NCBI RefSeq assembly: GCF_019049285.1
Contig: NZ_JAGMUL010000120.1
Coordinates: forward strand, 1 to 46,972
Reading direction: 5' to 3'
DNA length: 46,972 nt
Source: Streptomyces sp. AC550_RSS872
GTDB taxonomy: Bacteria > Actinomycetota > Actinomycetes > Streptomycetales > Streptomycetaceae
The position numbers were made by a program, and so were the translations under genes. Position 1 is the first letter of the stretch, and every line of letters begins with the position of its first letter. This document shows, piece after piece, positions 17,851 through 28,300 of the stretch. The notes beneath the pieces were generated by a model that saw nothing but the letters and a program-made list of their open reading frames with translations, was not told the DNA's origin and ran no database searches.

Positions 17851-18079
17851 AATGGGTTGCGCTGTAGTCCTTGAGGGATGGCTCCGTCGCGTGGATCGGC
17901 GAACTCGCCTCGGCGCGCGTCGGTCCCGGTAGCGGGTGCGCGTGCCGTACAGCGTGGTGCGTTCGCACTTGCCGGTCTTCGGTCGCCGACACGCGGCTGG
18001 TCGTCACCACCGGCCGACTTGTGCGAGGCAACCGCAACAACTGCAAGGCGTAAGCATGTCCGGCGCCAAGGATGCCGTC

Positions 18080-18222
18080 GGCGACCAAGACGAACTCCCG
18101 GCCCGGGAGGGGGAACACAACGCCTCCATCGCAAGGTTCGCGCCTGCGTGGAGCACACCTTCGCCCGGATGAAGGTCTCAAAGATACTCCGCAACTGCCG
18201 CCTGAAAGACGACGGTTACTTC
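18080..18222 (+). pseudogene. C-terminal relic of an IS5-type (DDE_Tnp_4-like) transposase
   Basis: DELPAREGEHNAS is followed, after a frame change near 18127, by HRKVRACVEHTFARMKVSKI and LRNCRLKDDG, matching the end of the catalytic domain of IS5-group transposases (the Glu of VEHTFARMK is the last member of the DDE triad). The remaining N-terminal part and the last residues are gone. It lies just upstream of the methyltransferase gene that opens the polyketide region. Confidence 0.75.
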
Positions 18223-18288
18223 GGCCGGGTCGTGACGTTGTCTGATCACCAGGAAGTGACCACGTTCGCCCCCCGATGAGAGCTCTCC

Positions 18289-19194
18289 ATGAACACGCCT
18301 CTCGAACTCGCCCATGCCTACGAGACCGACAACAACCCGCTCTTCGCCGTGCTGCACGGTCTTGGCTGGGGAAGCCTCCTCAACCTCGGCTACTTCACTC
18401 CGCTGACACTGCTCCGCCTCACCGGCGGCCTGTCGTCCTTCCAGGAGGACCTCGTCAGCCGTTCCCTCGCCCTGCTGCGGATCCAGCCGGGCGAACAGGT
18501 TCTCGACGTCGCCTGCGGCACCGGCCACACCACCCGCCGTATCGCCGAGCAAGGCGCCTTCGCCACCGGCATCGACCTCTATCCGCCCCACGTGGCGCAG
18601 GCCGTCCAGCGGCACGGTGACCGTCCCCGTATCCGTTTCCTCCAAGCCGACGCCACCGACCTGCGCTCGGCTCCCGCCTCTTTCGGCAACGCCGCGTTCG
18701 ACAAGGTGCACTGTCTGGAGGCCGCGTTCCACTTCGGCCCCGATGGCCGCCGCGCATTCCTGGAGGAGACCTACCGTCTCCTCAAGCCCGGCGGCCGGCT
18801 CGTCCTCGTCGACTTCGCCTGGGCCACCGGTGACCCCGCCGAGATCAACGCGGCGGACCCCGGCCGTGTCGTTCGCGACACGTGGGCGTTCGAGGAGTTC
18901 GAACCGCTCGTCCGCTATATCCGTCATGCGATCGACGTCGGATACCGTCCATGCCGTGTCCATGACTGGACCCGCCCCGTCACCCGACGCTTCATGGCCC
19001 TCGGCGCTCTCGGCGCCAGGCTGGCCCTCACGCCCGCCGGGCGCCTGCTCCTGAGCCGACTGCTGCCCCCTCTGAAGGATCTGACCCATGCTCAGTGGCT
19101 CTCCTTCTCCGGCATCGTTCTGGCCCACGTCCCCGTTCAGCGCGCCAGCCGTTACGTCGCGCTCGTTCTGGACAAGCCGATCCATGGGACATGA
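18289..19194 (+). CDS. Class I SAM-dependent methyltransferase
   Basis: A 301-residue predicted methyltransferase. Motif I is VLDVACGTGHTTRR (residues 71-84), the motif II acidic strand ends in ATGIDLYPPH, and the post-motif region is FDKVHCLEAAFHFGPDGRRA, then YRLLKPGGRLVLVDFAW. The N-terminal helical part and the C-terminal ~70 residues resemble UbiE/sterol-C24-type small-molecule methyltransferases rather than DNA or RNA enzymes. The substrate is unknown. I infer that it tailors the product of the neighbouring polyketide synthase or a lipid, because the genes run the same way with no other metabolic genes between. A short GAGAG precedes the ATG. The next gene begins 127 bp downstream. Confidence 0.88.
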   Translation: MNTPLELAHAYETDNNPLFAVLHGLGWGSLLNLGYFTPLTLLRLTGGLSSFQEDLVSRSLALLRIQPGEQVLDVACGTGHTTRRIAEQGAFATGIDLYPPHVAQAVQRHGDRPRIRFLQADATDLRSAPASFGNAAFDKVHCLEAAFHFGPDGRRAFLEETYRLLKPGGRLVLVDFAWATGDPAEINAADPGRVVRDTWAFEEFEPLVRYIRHAIDVGYRPCRVHDWTRPVTRRFMALGALGARLALTPAGRLLLSRLLPPLKDLTHAQWLSFSGIVLAHVPVQRASRYVALVLDKPIHGT

Positions 19195-19321
19195 CAGGCG
19201 CACGCGTCACAGGGCGGCCGGTCGGTGGTCGACGAGCCTGGCGATTACCCGAAAGGAGGACTAACCCGGGACGACGGTGCGCCGTTGAACGGGCCAGGCA
19301 CCGAAACCCGGGAGGAACACC

Positions 19322-19960
19322 TTGGAGCTGACCGGCGCACGTGACGACGTTGCCCCCGGGCATCGGGGGGTCGCTGGGCGGGGGCGGACGAGTTGGCGGC
19401 GGTTCGCTCTGGCGGCGGCCGGCTCGTTCGCGCTGGCCGTCGGCACGATCGCGACCACGACGGCGGCGGCCGTCCCCGTCTCGTTCGCCATGGCGGACAG
19501 CCCCTTCTCAGTCACCGCCCAGCGACTTCAGGCGCAGGGCGCGGTGCAGTTCGCCACGTTCCGCCAGGACGCTTCGGGCAGGCAGCGCCCCGTCGCGGCC
19601 GTCGGCCTGCGCGAGGCCACACTGTACGGCTTGTGTCAGTCGGCGGTGGCCCGTACACCGCTCGGCACCGCGACGCTGCTGATCCGTGCCGATGAGCACA
19701 AGCCGGTACGGGCCTCGTCGATGGCCCTTGATCTTGCCTTGCTGCAAGGGGACATGGCGTTCGGGCAGGTGGAGATGGGCCGGGACGCCGCGACGCTCAC
19801 AGGTGGCGGTGTCACCGGGCCGTCGGGGACGTACGGCCAGCAGGCGGCCACGTTGACGATCAAGCGCATGCGCCTGGAAGCCTGGTCCGTCACAGCCGGG
19901 ATGTTCTCGCTGGACGGCGCCACCATGCAGGTCCGTGCCGGGGAGCACCCATGCCGGTGA
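19322..19960 (+). CDS. DUF6230 family exported protein
   Basis: 212 residues starting at TTG, chosen because GGGAGGA lies about 5 bases upstream. A basic N-region (SWRRFALAAAGSFALAVGTI) supplies one hydrophobic segment, and the rest (AVPVSFAMADSPFSVTAQRL onward) is rich in beta strands with the pattern of DUF6230, a family of unknown function found mainly in Streptomyces and close relatives. The export signal predicts a location outside the membrane or anchored to it. Its stop codon overlaps the start of the DUF6114 gene by 10 bases, so the two are translationally coupled, as this pair usually is. No biochemical role is known to me; lipid or hydrophobic-ligand binding is only a guess. Confidence 0.85.
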   Translation: MELTGARDDVAPGHRGVAGRGRTSWRRFALAAAGSFALAVGTIATTTAAAVPVSFAMADSPFSVTAQRLQAQGAVQFATFRQDASGRQRPVAAVGLREATLYGLCQSAVARTPLGTATLLIRADEHKPVRASSMALDLALLQGDMAFGQVEMGRDAATLTGGGVTGPSGTYGQQAATLTIKRMRLEAWSVTAGMFSLDGATMQVRAGEHPCR

Positions 19961-20355
19961 GGCGGGGCCGCCGTCCTGTCGCGGCGTCGGTGTGCACCGC
20001 CGCTTCCGGCGCGGAACTCGGCTACTTACCGCTGGCCGACCCGGGGATGCTGCCCGTGCTGGGCACCAGTGGGGCGACCGCGGTGATGCTTGCGTTCACG
20101 CTGGCCGGCTGCGCGGTCCACATGTGGACCCGCCCCACGCGGGCGGCATACAGCGGTGGCGCCGCTGTCGCACTCGGGCTTCTGTCCTACCCCCTGGCCA
20201 ACCTCGGCGGTTTCCTCCTCGGTATGGTCCTCGCCCTGCTGGGAGGCTCGCTGGCACTGGCCTGGCAGCCACCGCTCGCCCACGCGCCGGCCCACGGGGG
20301 TGCGCTGGAAGGGCGGGCACCGCGCACCGCCGACGACGCCAGGAACGACAGATGA
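19951..20355 (+). CDS. DUF6114 family integral membrane protein
   Basis: 134 residues with four hydrophobic helices: ASVCTAASGAELGYLPLADP (weak), TAVMLAFTLAGCAVHMW, GAAVALGLLSYPLANLGGFL and LGMVLALLGGSLALAW, then a polar tail. This matches DUF6114, the usual partner of DUF6230. Overlaps on both sides (10 bases with DUF6230; ATGA with the next gene) indicate one co-translated unit. I infer that the three proteins form an envelope complex; what it does is unknown. Confidence 0.85.
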   Translation: MPVRRGRRPVAASVCTAASGAELGYLPLADPGMLPVLGTSGATAVMLAFTLAGCAVHMWTRPTRAAYSGGAAVALGLLSYPLANLGGFLLGMVLALLGGSLALAWQPPLAHAPAHGGALEGRAPRTADDARNDR

Positions 20356-21065
20356 GGCGCAGGGTCAGGCTCCAACGGTCGTTGCTCGTCGCACCGTTCG
20401 CCCTGATCCTCTGCCTGGCTTCAGCGGGGGCACATGTCACCCCCGCTGCGCGGCCGGGCGGCCGGGTGGCAGGTGCGGTGGCTGTTGGCGCCGATGGGGC
20501 CGATGGGGCCGACCAGCCTGATCGGAGCTGCAACCCGAGCGGGTTGCCCTCCGCCGCTCCCGACCGAGGGCAACGCGACCGGGCGGCCCGTGCCATGGCG
20601 GCATGCCTGTCCGTGACCGTCGAGCACAGGGGTGTCGCCGGTGACGGGGTCATCCTGCGGGCGGCCACGCTCACTGTCACCGGTCTGTACTGCCCACCCG
20701 CCACGGACACCTGCCGGGCGTCCTCGATCGACCTGCGCAGACCTCGTATCCGATACCCAGGTGGCGAAGGTGCATCATGCGTGACCGCCGAGCGGATCAC
20801 ACTGGCGGGCAGCGTCCGGTTCCGCGCCTCCGGCGTGCGCGGAAGGGTCTTCGGGGTGCTGCCTCTGACCCTGTCCAGCCGCACCGTGCCGCCTGTGCCC
20901 GTGCCGTATCTGGTGCTCGACGGCGTCGTGGCGCACGGCCTGTGGACGCGGGCCGGCCACGGTGAGGCCACGGCGACGAGCGTCGGCCCCGACAGCGTCT
21001 GCGAGAGCGCTGCGCGGCATCACCCTGACGTGGCTTCGACCGGTTCGGCCGCCCGCGCAAGGTAG
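20352..21065 (+). CDS. Exported protein of unknown function, third gene of the DUF6230-DUF6114 unit
   Basis: 237 residues. A clear signal sequence (LLVAPFALILCLASAGAHVT) is followed by a low-complexity Gly/Asp/Ala linker and a beta-rich domain with four cysteines (GLYCPPATDTCRASSIDLRR, GEGASCVTAERITLAGSVRF). No lipobox is present. The repeated strand pattern resembles that of the DUF6230 protein two genes upstream, so it may be a distant paralogue, but I cannot prove this. ATGA overlap with DUF6114 implies coupling. The last 46 bases overlap the 3' end of the convergent reductase gene. It does not match any family I can name. Confidence 0.75.
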   Translation: MRRRVRLQRSLLVAPFALILCLASAGAHVTPAARPGGRVAGAVAVGADGADGADQPDRSCNPSGLPSAAPDRGQRDRAARAMAACLSVTVEHRGVAGDGVILRAATLTVTGLYCPPATDTCRASSIDLRRPRIRYPGGEGASCVTAERITLAGSVRFRASGVRGRVFGVLPLTLSSRTVPPVPVPYLVLDGVVAHGLWTRAGHGEATATSVGPDSVCESAARHHPDVASTGSAARAR

Positions 21066-22150
21066 TTCACGTCGATCGACTTCGGGTCGGGGAGGTCGCC
21101 GACCGCGGCCAGCAACCACGTCCGGTCGTAGGTGCGGCGTTGAGCGCTGTAGCCGAGGATGCGGGCCCATGGCGCGATGAGCTCTTCGGCGGGAGTCGGG
21201 TCGGGGAGTTCCGGCACCGCTGTCAGCGTCAGGCCGGGAAAATGCCGCTCACAGGCGTCCAGCAGCGTGGCGACCGGGGTGTTCGTCGGGTGGGTGACGT
21301 GGAGCGTCCGTACCGGTGCCTCATGAGGGGCTTCTACGGCCCGGAGCATGGCCTGGGCGGCGTAGTCGGCCTGGAGCAGGTTCAGGGCGCCTTCGGGGTT
21401 GACGACGACACGCAGACGCAGCGTGTCGCCGCCGCGTCGGGGTCGCCTGAGGATCCCGGCAAGTCCCTTGCTGCGCGCTGCCCATGAGCGCAGCCCGTCG
21501 CGCGCGAGCCGAGTCGCGGTGTCCAGCGGCTGGCCGGGCAGCCCCGGGGGCACGGGCCGGTCGGTGACGAGGAGGCTGGGCCGCATGATGGTCGCCGTCC
21601 GTCCCCTGCTCCGTGTCCAGGCGTGCACCATGGTCTCGGCGGTGTACTTGCTCTGCTCGTACGGGGTCTGGAAGCCGCTGTCCTCCCGGAGGTCGTCCTC
21701 GAGTACATGGCCGGTGAGCCGCCGGCCCGCCACATAGGCGGTGCTGACGTGCACGACTCCGGCTTCCGGCGCTTCGTCGGCGAGGTCGAGGACATGGCGG
21801 GTGCCGAGCACGTTGGAGCGGTGCAGGGGCACCGGGTCGCCGTCCAGGGTGAGCAGTGCCGCACTGTGCCAGAGCTGGGTGAGGCCGTCGGTCACCCGTG
21901 CCCGGTCGTCCGCCGGCAGTCCCAGGCCGGGTTGGGTGATGTCACCGCTGACGAACCGCAGACGTCGCAGGGCCCCCGTCGGCAGCGGCGGGCCGCCCAG
22001 CCAGGTGACGGCGGCTTCGGTGCGAGTGCGGAGGTCGTCCTCGCCTCCGCGTCCGAGGACGGTCACCAGTTCGTCGGAGGGACGAGCCAGCAGTTCGCGC
22101 AGGAGGCGGCAGCCGAGGAATCCGGTGGCGCCTGTGAGCAGGATCGACAA
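21020..22150 (-). CDS. Thioester-reductase-like SDR (NAD_binding_4 / male-sterility type)
   Basis: 376 residues of the extended short-chain dehydrogenase fold: the NAD(P)-binding loop ILLTGATGFLGCRLLRELL at the N-terminus, the SGDITQPGLGL strand, VVHVSTAYVAGRRLTGHV with the active-site Ser/Thr, and the catalytic YEQSKYTAE (YxxxK). This matches the thioester reductase domain family that releases carrier-bound acyl chains as aldehydes or alcohols in PKS, NRPS and carboxylic acid reductases. It starts at TTG with GGAG about 9 bases upstream. It is divergent from the PKS, which has no thioesterase, so I infer that it may release the PKS product reductively. An epimerase or fatty acyl-CoA reductase role is the alternative. 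Its 3' end overlaps the convergent gene by 46 bases. Confidence 0.85.
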   Translation of the reverse strand: MSILLTGATGFLGCRLLRELLARPSDELVTVLGRGGEDDLRTRTEAAVTWLGGPPLPTGALRRLRFVSGDITQPGLGLPADDRARVTDGLTQLWHSAALLTLDGDPVPLHRSNVLGTRHVLDLADEAPEAGVVHVSTAYVAGRRLTGHVLEDDLREDSGFQTPYEQSKYTAETMVHAWTRSRGRTATIMRPSLLVTDRPVPPGLPGQPLDTATRLARDGLRSWAARSKGLAGILRRPRRGGDTLRLRVVVNPEGALNLLQADYAAQAMLRAVEAPHEAPVRTLHVTHPTNTPVATLLDACERHFPGLTLTAVPELPDPTPAEELIAPWARILGYSAQRRTYDRTWLLAAVGDLPDPKSIDVNYLARAAEPVEATSG

Positions 22151-22387
22151 GTTGTCTCCACAGCAGGAGTCGCGAGCAGGGCCGATGCGTGACGCTACGG
22201 ACGTGACGGGCTGTACGGCCCTCGCACGAGCGATTTCGTCACCCGAAAGAGTTGCTGGTCAGGGCAGGTTTCCTCGACCCCGACCGGTTCGGGTGACAGT
22301 GCCCCGACCACGTCGGCAGTCCGTCACCGAACCCCTACGGTGCGTGGTGATCATCGAATTGCCAACCCTCTCAGGAAGGTCGCGCCC
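22151..22387. promoter_or_regulatory. Divergent promoter region between the SDR and PKS genes
   Basis: This 237-bp gap contains no gene and must hold the promoters for both directions. GGGCTGTACGGCCC (22209-22222) is a small inverted repeat (4-bp arms), and GTGACGCTACGGACGTGACG (22190-22209) carries a repeated GTGACG. I could not assign convincing -35/-10 boxes for the PKS. AGGAAGG (22374-22380) is the PKS ribosome binding site. Confidence 0.4.
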
Positions 22388-25300
22388 GTGCACCAGGAAC
22401 CGGACGGCCACGACGAGCGTGCCATCGCTGTCGTCGGCGTCTCCTGCCGCCTGCCCGGCGGCATCAACGCCATGGACGACCTGTGGAAGGCCCTGAGGGA
22501 AGGGCGTGACCTGGTCACCGAGATGCCTGCCCACCGGTTCGCCGTGGACAGGTTCGTGAACACCGAGATGCCGCGCCCGGGCAAGAGCTACACGGCGGCA
22601 GGCGGCTTCCTGGACGACATCGCCGGCTTCGACGCCGCCTACTTCGGCATCTCCCCCAAGGAAGCCGCCCACATGGACCCGCAGCACCGGCTGCTGCTGG
22701 AGCTCTCGACAGAGGCGCTGGACGACGCCGGCATCGATCCGGACCGGCTGGCCGGCAGCGACACCGCCGTCTACGTCGGTATCTCCGACGCCAGCTACGC
22801 CGGTCTCCAGGTCGCAGACCCGCGGAGCATGAACGCCTACACGATGTCGGGCACAGCCTCCTCCATCGCGGCCAACAGGCTGTCGTACGCCTTCGACCTG
22901 CACGGTCCGAGCATGGCCGTGGACACCGCCTGCTCGTCCTCCCTCGTGGCCCTGGACCGGGCCTGCCACACCCTGTGGGAGGGCACCAGCCGCACCGCCT
23001 TGTGCGGGGGCGCCAACATCCTGCTCAGCCCGTTCCACTACGTCGGCTTCTGCCAGGCGTCGATGCTCTCCGTACGCGGCCGGTCCTCCCCTTTCTCCGC
23101 CGACGCCGACGGGTTCGTACGGTCCGAGGGCGGCGGCATGGTGGTGCTCAAGCGGCTGCCCGACGCGCTGGCCGACGGCGACCGGATCCACGGGGTCATC
23201 CTGGGCAGTGCCAGCAACTGCGACGGGCGGACGATGGGCCTGGCGCTGCCCAGCGCCGAGGCCCAGGAGGACCTGCTGCGCAGGGTGTACGCGCAGGCCG
23301 GCGTGCATCCCGACGAGTTGGTGTACTTCGAGGCCCATGGCACGGGCACCCCGGTGGGCGATCCTCTGGAGGCGCGGGCCATCGGCCAGGCGCTGGGCAT
23401 GCGCCGGATCACGGGGCCGCTGCCGATCGGTTCGGTGAAGTCGAACGTGGGGCACCTGGAGCCCGCCTCGGGCATGGCGGGACTGTGCAAGGCGCTGCTC
23501 GTCCTGCGGCACCGGACGATCCCGGCCTCCCTGAACGCCGAAGAGCCCAACCCGGTCATCGACTTCACCGGACTCGGCATCGACCTCGTCACCGGCAACC
23601 GCGCTCTGACCGAAGCACCGCGCCCGGTCGTCGGCGTCAACTCCTTCGGCTTCGGAGGCGCGAACGCGCACGTCGTCCTCACCGGAGCGGCCGTCGAACC
23701 GCGGCCCAAGGCATGCCCCATGCCGCGGGAGGGGCTGCCGGTCCTGGTCAGCGCCCGCACGAAGACGGCGTTGGCGGAGTCCTCCGCCCGCATGGCCGAA
23801 CGCCTGACCGCTGCCGACGCGGACGAGTTCTACGACATCGCCTACACCTCGTGCCTGCGCCGGGGCCGGCACGAGTACCGGGCCTGCGTCCTGGCACCGA
23901 CGGCAGACGAGGCCGCACAGCGGCTCACCTCACTCGCCGAGTCCGGTGAGGGCGCGGCCGTGGAAGGGGTGCGCGGCGGGCGGGTGGCCCTCGTATTCTC
24001 CGGCAACGGATCGCAGTGGGCCGGAATGGGCGCGGACCTGATGGTCGACGACGCCGTCTTCCGGCAAGCGGTCGAGGACGTGGACTCCGAACTGGCCCCG
24101 CTGCTGGGCTGGTCGGTCGCCGAGTACCTGACGTCGCCGACCGAGGACTGGCGGCTTACGGCCACCGAGGTGGCTCAACCGCTGTTGTTCGCAGTGCAGT
24201 TGGCGCTGACCGAGACACTGCGCGACCAAGGCGTCGAACCGGCCATGGTACTCGGGCACAGCGTCGGGGAAGTGGCCGCGGCCTGCACCGCCGGTGCGTT
24301 GACCCTGACTCAGGCGGCCCAGGTGATCGCCGTGCGCAGCCAGGCGCAGGCGGCCACCGCGGGCACCGGGCGGATGGCCGCGATCGGACTGGGCCCCGAC
24401 CGGGCGGCCGGCGTCCTCCAGGCGTACGAGGGACGCCTGGAGATCGCGGGCGTCAACAGTGCCAAGGACGTCACCGTGGCCGGAGACGCCGACGCGCTCA
24501 GCGCCCTCGGCGGGCAACTGGAGCGGGACGGCGTCTTCTTCCGCGAGCTGGACCTCGACTACGCCTTCCACAGCCGCACCATGGACCCGCAGCAGGCGAC
24601 GGTCACGACCGCTCTGAAGGCCCTGCGGCCGGGCCCGGCCGAGGTCCCGTTCTACTCGACGGTCACCGGTTGCCGGATCGCCGGGACCGACCTGGACGGC
24701 GGGTACTGGTGGCGCAACGTGCGCGAACCGGTGGCGTTCGCCTCGGCCGTGGACGAGGCCCTGACCGACGGCGCGGACATCTTCCTGGAGATCGGCCCGC
24801 ACCCGGTGCTGCGCACCTACCTGCGCCGCATCACTCAGGCACGCCCGCAGACAGCAAGCGCTGTCCTGCCGACACTGCGCCGTGACACGGGCGGCCCCGG
24901 CGCCCTGGCCACCGCCCGGGCAGCCGTCCTGGCCGCCGGGGCGCGCACCGACTGGACCCGCTACTTCTCCCACCCGGGCCGGGTGACCGAGCTGCCCGCC
25001 TACCCCTGGCAGCGGGACCGGCACTGGGCCGTGCCCGAGGAGCGGGTCGGCGGGCCGGTGGCGGAACACCCGCTGCTGGGCAGCCGGGTGCCCGCCCCCA
25101 CCCCGCTGTGGTCGGGGCCCGTCGAGCCGGCCCGGGTGCCCTGGCTGGCCGATCACCGGGTCGCCGGCAGCGTCGTCATGCCCGCGACCGGCTACGCGGA
25201 GATGGCGCTCGCCGCCGGACACCTGCTGCGGGACGCGCCCGCCGAGGTCGAGCACCTCGACATCAGCAGCGCCCTGGTCGTGCCCTGGGCCGACGCCTCC

Positions 25301-28300
25301 GCCGTACAGGTGCAGGTGGCGCTGAACCCGGACGACGGCGTCCTGCTGATCTCCAGCACCGACGAGCACGGCGGCGAGCCCCGTCCGCACGCCCGCGCAC
25401 GGGTACGCACCCTGCTGGCGTCGCGGCCCGGCCCGCTCGACCCGGACCGCTTGCGCGAGCGCTGCCCGCGGCGGATGACCGGCGAGGAGCACTACACGAA
25501 GTGCGAGGAGGCCGGACTCGGCTACGGCCCCGCCTTCCGCGTGCTGACGGAACTGCACGTGGGCGACAAGGACGTCCTGGCCCACTACACCCACGAGGCG
25601 CCCGGAGCCCCGTACACCGCGCACCCGGCCCTGCTCGACGGCGCCCTCCAGGCGGGCTCCCCGCTCCTCGCAGGCCTGATCGCGCAGGGCCACGCCTACC
25701 TGCCCGCGGCCATCGGCGCGGTGCGGGTGTGGGCCACGCCCGCACCGTCCGGCGTCATCGCCGTACGGGAACGCTCCCGCACCGACCACGAGGTCTGCTG
25801 GGACATCACTGTCGCCGACCCGGACGGCACCGTCACCGCCCAGCTCGACGGCTGCCGCCTGCGGCGCTTCGCCGGCTCCCGCGCCACCCCGCTGACCGTC
25901 CAGCACACGGTCCTGCGCGCCGCCCCGCACGACGACGAACCTTGCTCCGCGCCCTCGCCGGTGCGCCTTCCCGAGCAGGTGATCAACGCCTGCGGGCCGG
26001 CGATCACCGAGGCGCGTACCGCTTGGCGGGAGCTGCGCTACGGCAGCTCGGTCGCTCATGCCGTCGACCTGTACGCCGGTGAACTCGCCACGGCACTGGC
26101 CTCCCTGCTGCCCGATCCGTCGGCCACCTTCACCTGGGGCGAACTCGTCGAGCACGGCATGCAGAAGCGGCACCTGCGCCTGCTGAAACTGATGCAGCCG
26201 GCCATGGCGCGCCGTGGGCGGTTGCGCACCGGACCCGATGGGCGGCACCACCTGACAGTCGAGCCCGCGTGCCCGGAGATCGATCACGCCACATTCGCGG
26301 AGAACCATCCGCAGTACGCCGCCGAACTGGCCCTCGCCACCCACCATGCCGCCCACCTCACCGACGTCCTGCGCGGACTGCGCGACCCGATGGAACTGCT
26401 GACGGACGAGGCATCGGCGAAGCTGCTCGAACAGTTCTACGACATCGCACCGTTCTCCCACTTCCACAACCGCCTGGCCCAGGCGCTGCTGAGGGAGATC
26501 GTCCGCACCTGGCCGGCGGACCGGCCGCTCAGGATCCTCGAAGTCGGCGCCGGCACGGGCGGCCTCACCGCCGCCCTGCTGCCGTTGCTGCCCGCGGACC
26601 GGACCCGGTACTGCTTCACCGACGCCTCCCCGTTCTTCTTCTCCCGGGCCCGCAGCCGGTTCGCCGCCCACGACTTCGTCGAGTACCGCGCGTTCAACCT
26701 GGACACCGATCCCGCCGAACAGGGCCTGGTCCCCCGGTCGTTCGACCTCGTGGTCGCGGGAAACGCGCTGCACACCGGCAAGGATCTCGCCCTTGCCGTG
26801 CGGCACGTCGCGGGCCTGCTGGCACCGGGAGGCGCACTGCTGGCCATCGAGACACACCGGCCGGAGATCCTCGCCCCGTTCTTCGGCACGCTCGACAGCT
26901 TCTACAGCAACAACGACACCACCCTTCGCCCCCGCTCCCTGCTCCTGCCCCGCGAGGAATGGCCCGGCCTGCTTCAGGAGTGCGGCTTCGCACACGTCTC
27001 CCAGACCGGGGACGACGAGTCTCCGGCGCGCGAGGACGCGTCCGTGCTGCTGGCCACGGTTCCCACCGATCTCACCGATGAAGCGGACGACGACACCACA
27101 CCGGCCGCTCCCGCCGCCCGCACGGACACCGTCTTCCTCGTGGCCTCGGAGACTCCGGACGAATTGCCGCTCGCAGCCGAGCTGACCGGCACCCTCACCG
27201 CGTGGGACGGGAAGGCGGCAGAGGCCACCCTCATGCCCGGTGCGACCGAGGAGTGGGACGCCCTCCTCGCGCGTGCCGACGAGGTCGCCCAGGGTGCCGC
27301 ACCGGCCGTGGTGATGCTTCTCGGCGAACCGCAGGCGGACGATCCGGATGCGGTGGTGGCACGGGCCGCGGAGCGCGCGGAAGCCCTCCGGACCTGCGCG
27401 GCCGCGCTCGAACAGCGGCACGACGGCAGCAGCCGTACCGAGCTGTGGGTGGTGACTCGCCCCAGCGGCGCCGTCGAAACCGGCCTGGACGCCGAGCAGC
27501 CCGCCGACGCCGCGGTGTGGGCCATGGCGCGCTGCCTGGCCAACGAACAGCCCGACACACAAGCCCGGCGGCTGTCCCTGCACCGCTCCACCGACGTCGG
27601 GCACGACGCCCGTCGCCTGGCCCGGGAGCTGTGCGCACCCGAGGACGAGGACGAGATCGTGCTGGCCGCACAGGGCCGGTTCGTCCCCCGCGAGCAGCAT
27701 CGTCCCGCAACCCGGCCGGCCACCCGCGGCCTGCCGTACACCGTGCAGGTCCGCAATCCCGGCCTGTCGTACGAACTGGCCTGGCAGGAGATGCCACGGC
27801 CCGAGCCCGGCCCCGGCGAGGTGCTCGTCGAGGTCAGGGCGACCGCCCTGAACTACCGCGACATCATGCAGAGTGTCGGCCTGCTGCCTGCGGAAGCCGT
27901 GGAGGGCACAGCGTGGGCGCCCGGGATCGAGTGCGCGGGCGTCGTCGTCGCCTGCGGCGACGGTGTGCCGCAGTTCAAGCCGGGCGACCGGGTCGCCGGC
28001 ATGGCGCCCGCGTCCCTGGGCTCCTACACGGTGACCGTGCCCGAGGGCCTGTTCCCGCTGCCGGACGACATCACCTTCACCGAGGCGGCCACCATGCCCG
28101 TGGCCTACTCCACAGTCCTGTACAGCCTGGGCACCCTCGCCCGCCTCCAGCCCGGCGAGACCGTCCTCGTCCACGGCGCGGCGGGCGGGGTCGGCCTCGC
28201 CGCTTGGCGGTACGCGAACGCCCGCGGCGCCGAAGTCATCGCCACCGCGGGCAGTGACCTGAAGCGGAACTGCCTCAGGGCCCTGGGCCTGCGGCACGTC

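Noticed and set aside
19253..19288. AAAGGAGG followed by a tiny open frame upstream of the DUF6230 gene
   Set aside because: The only following start codon (GTG 19277) gives three residues; it may influence the leader but cannot be called a gene.
20352..20460. Lipoprotein signal in the third gene of the DUF6230 unit
   Set aside because: The Cys in ILCLASAG lies within the hydrophobic core and is not followed by a lipobox-like arrangement; an ordinary signal peptide fits better.
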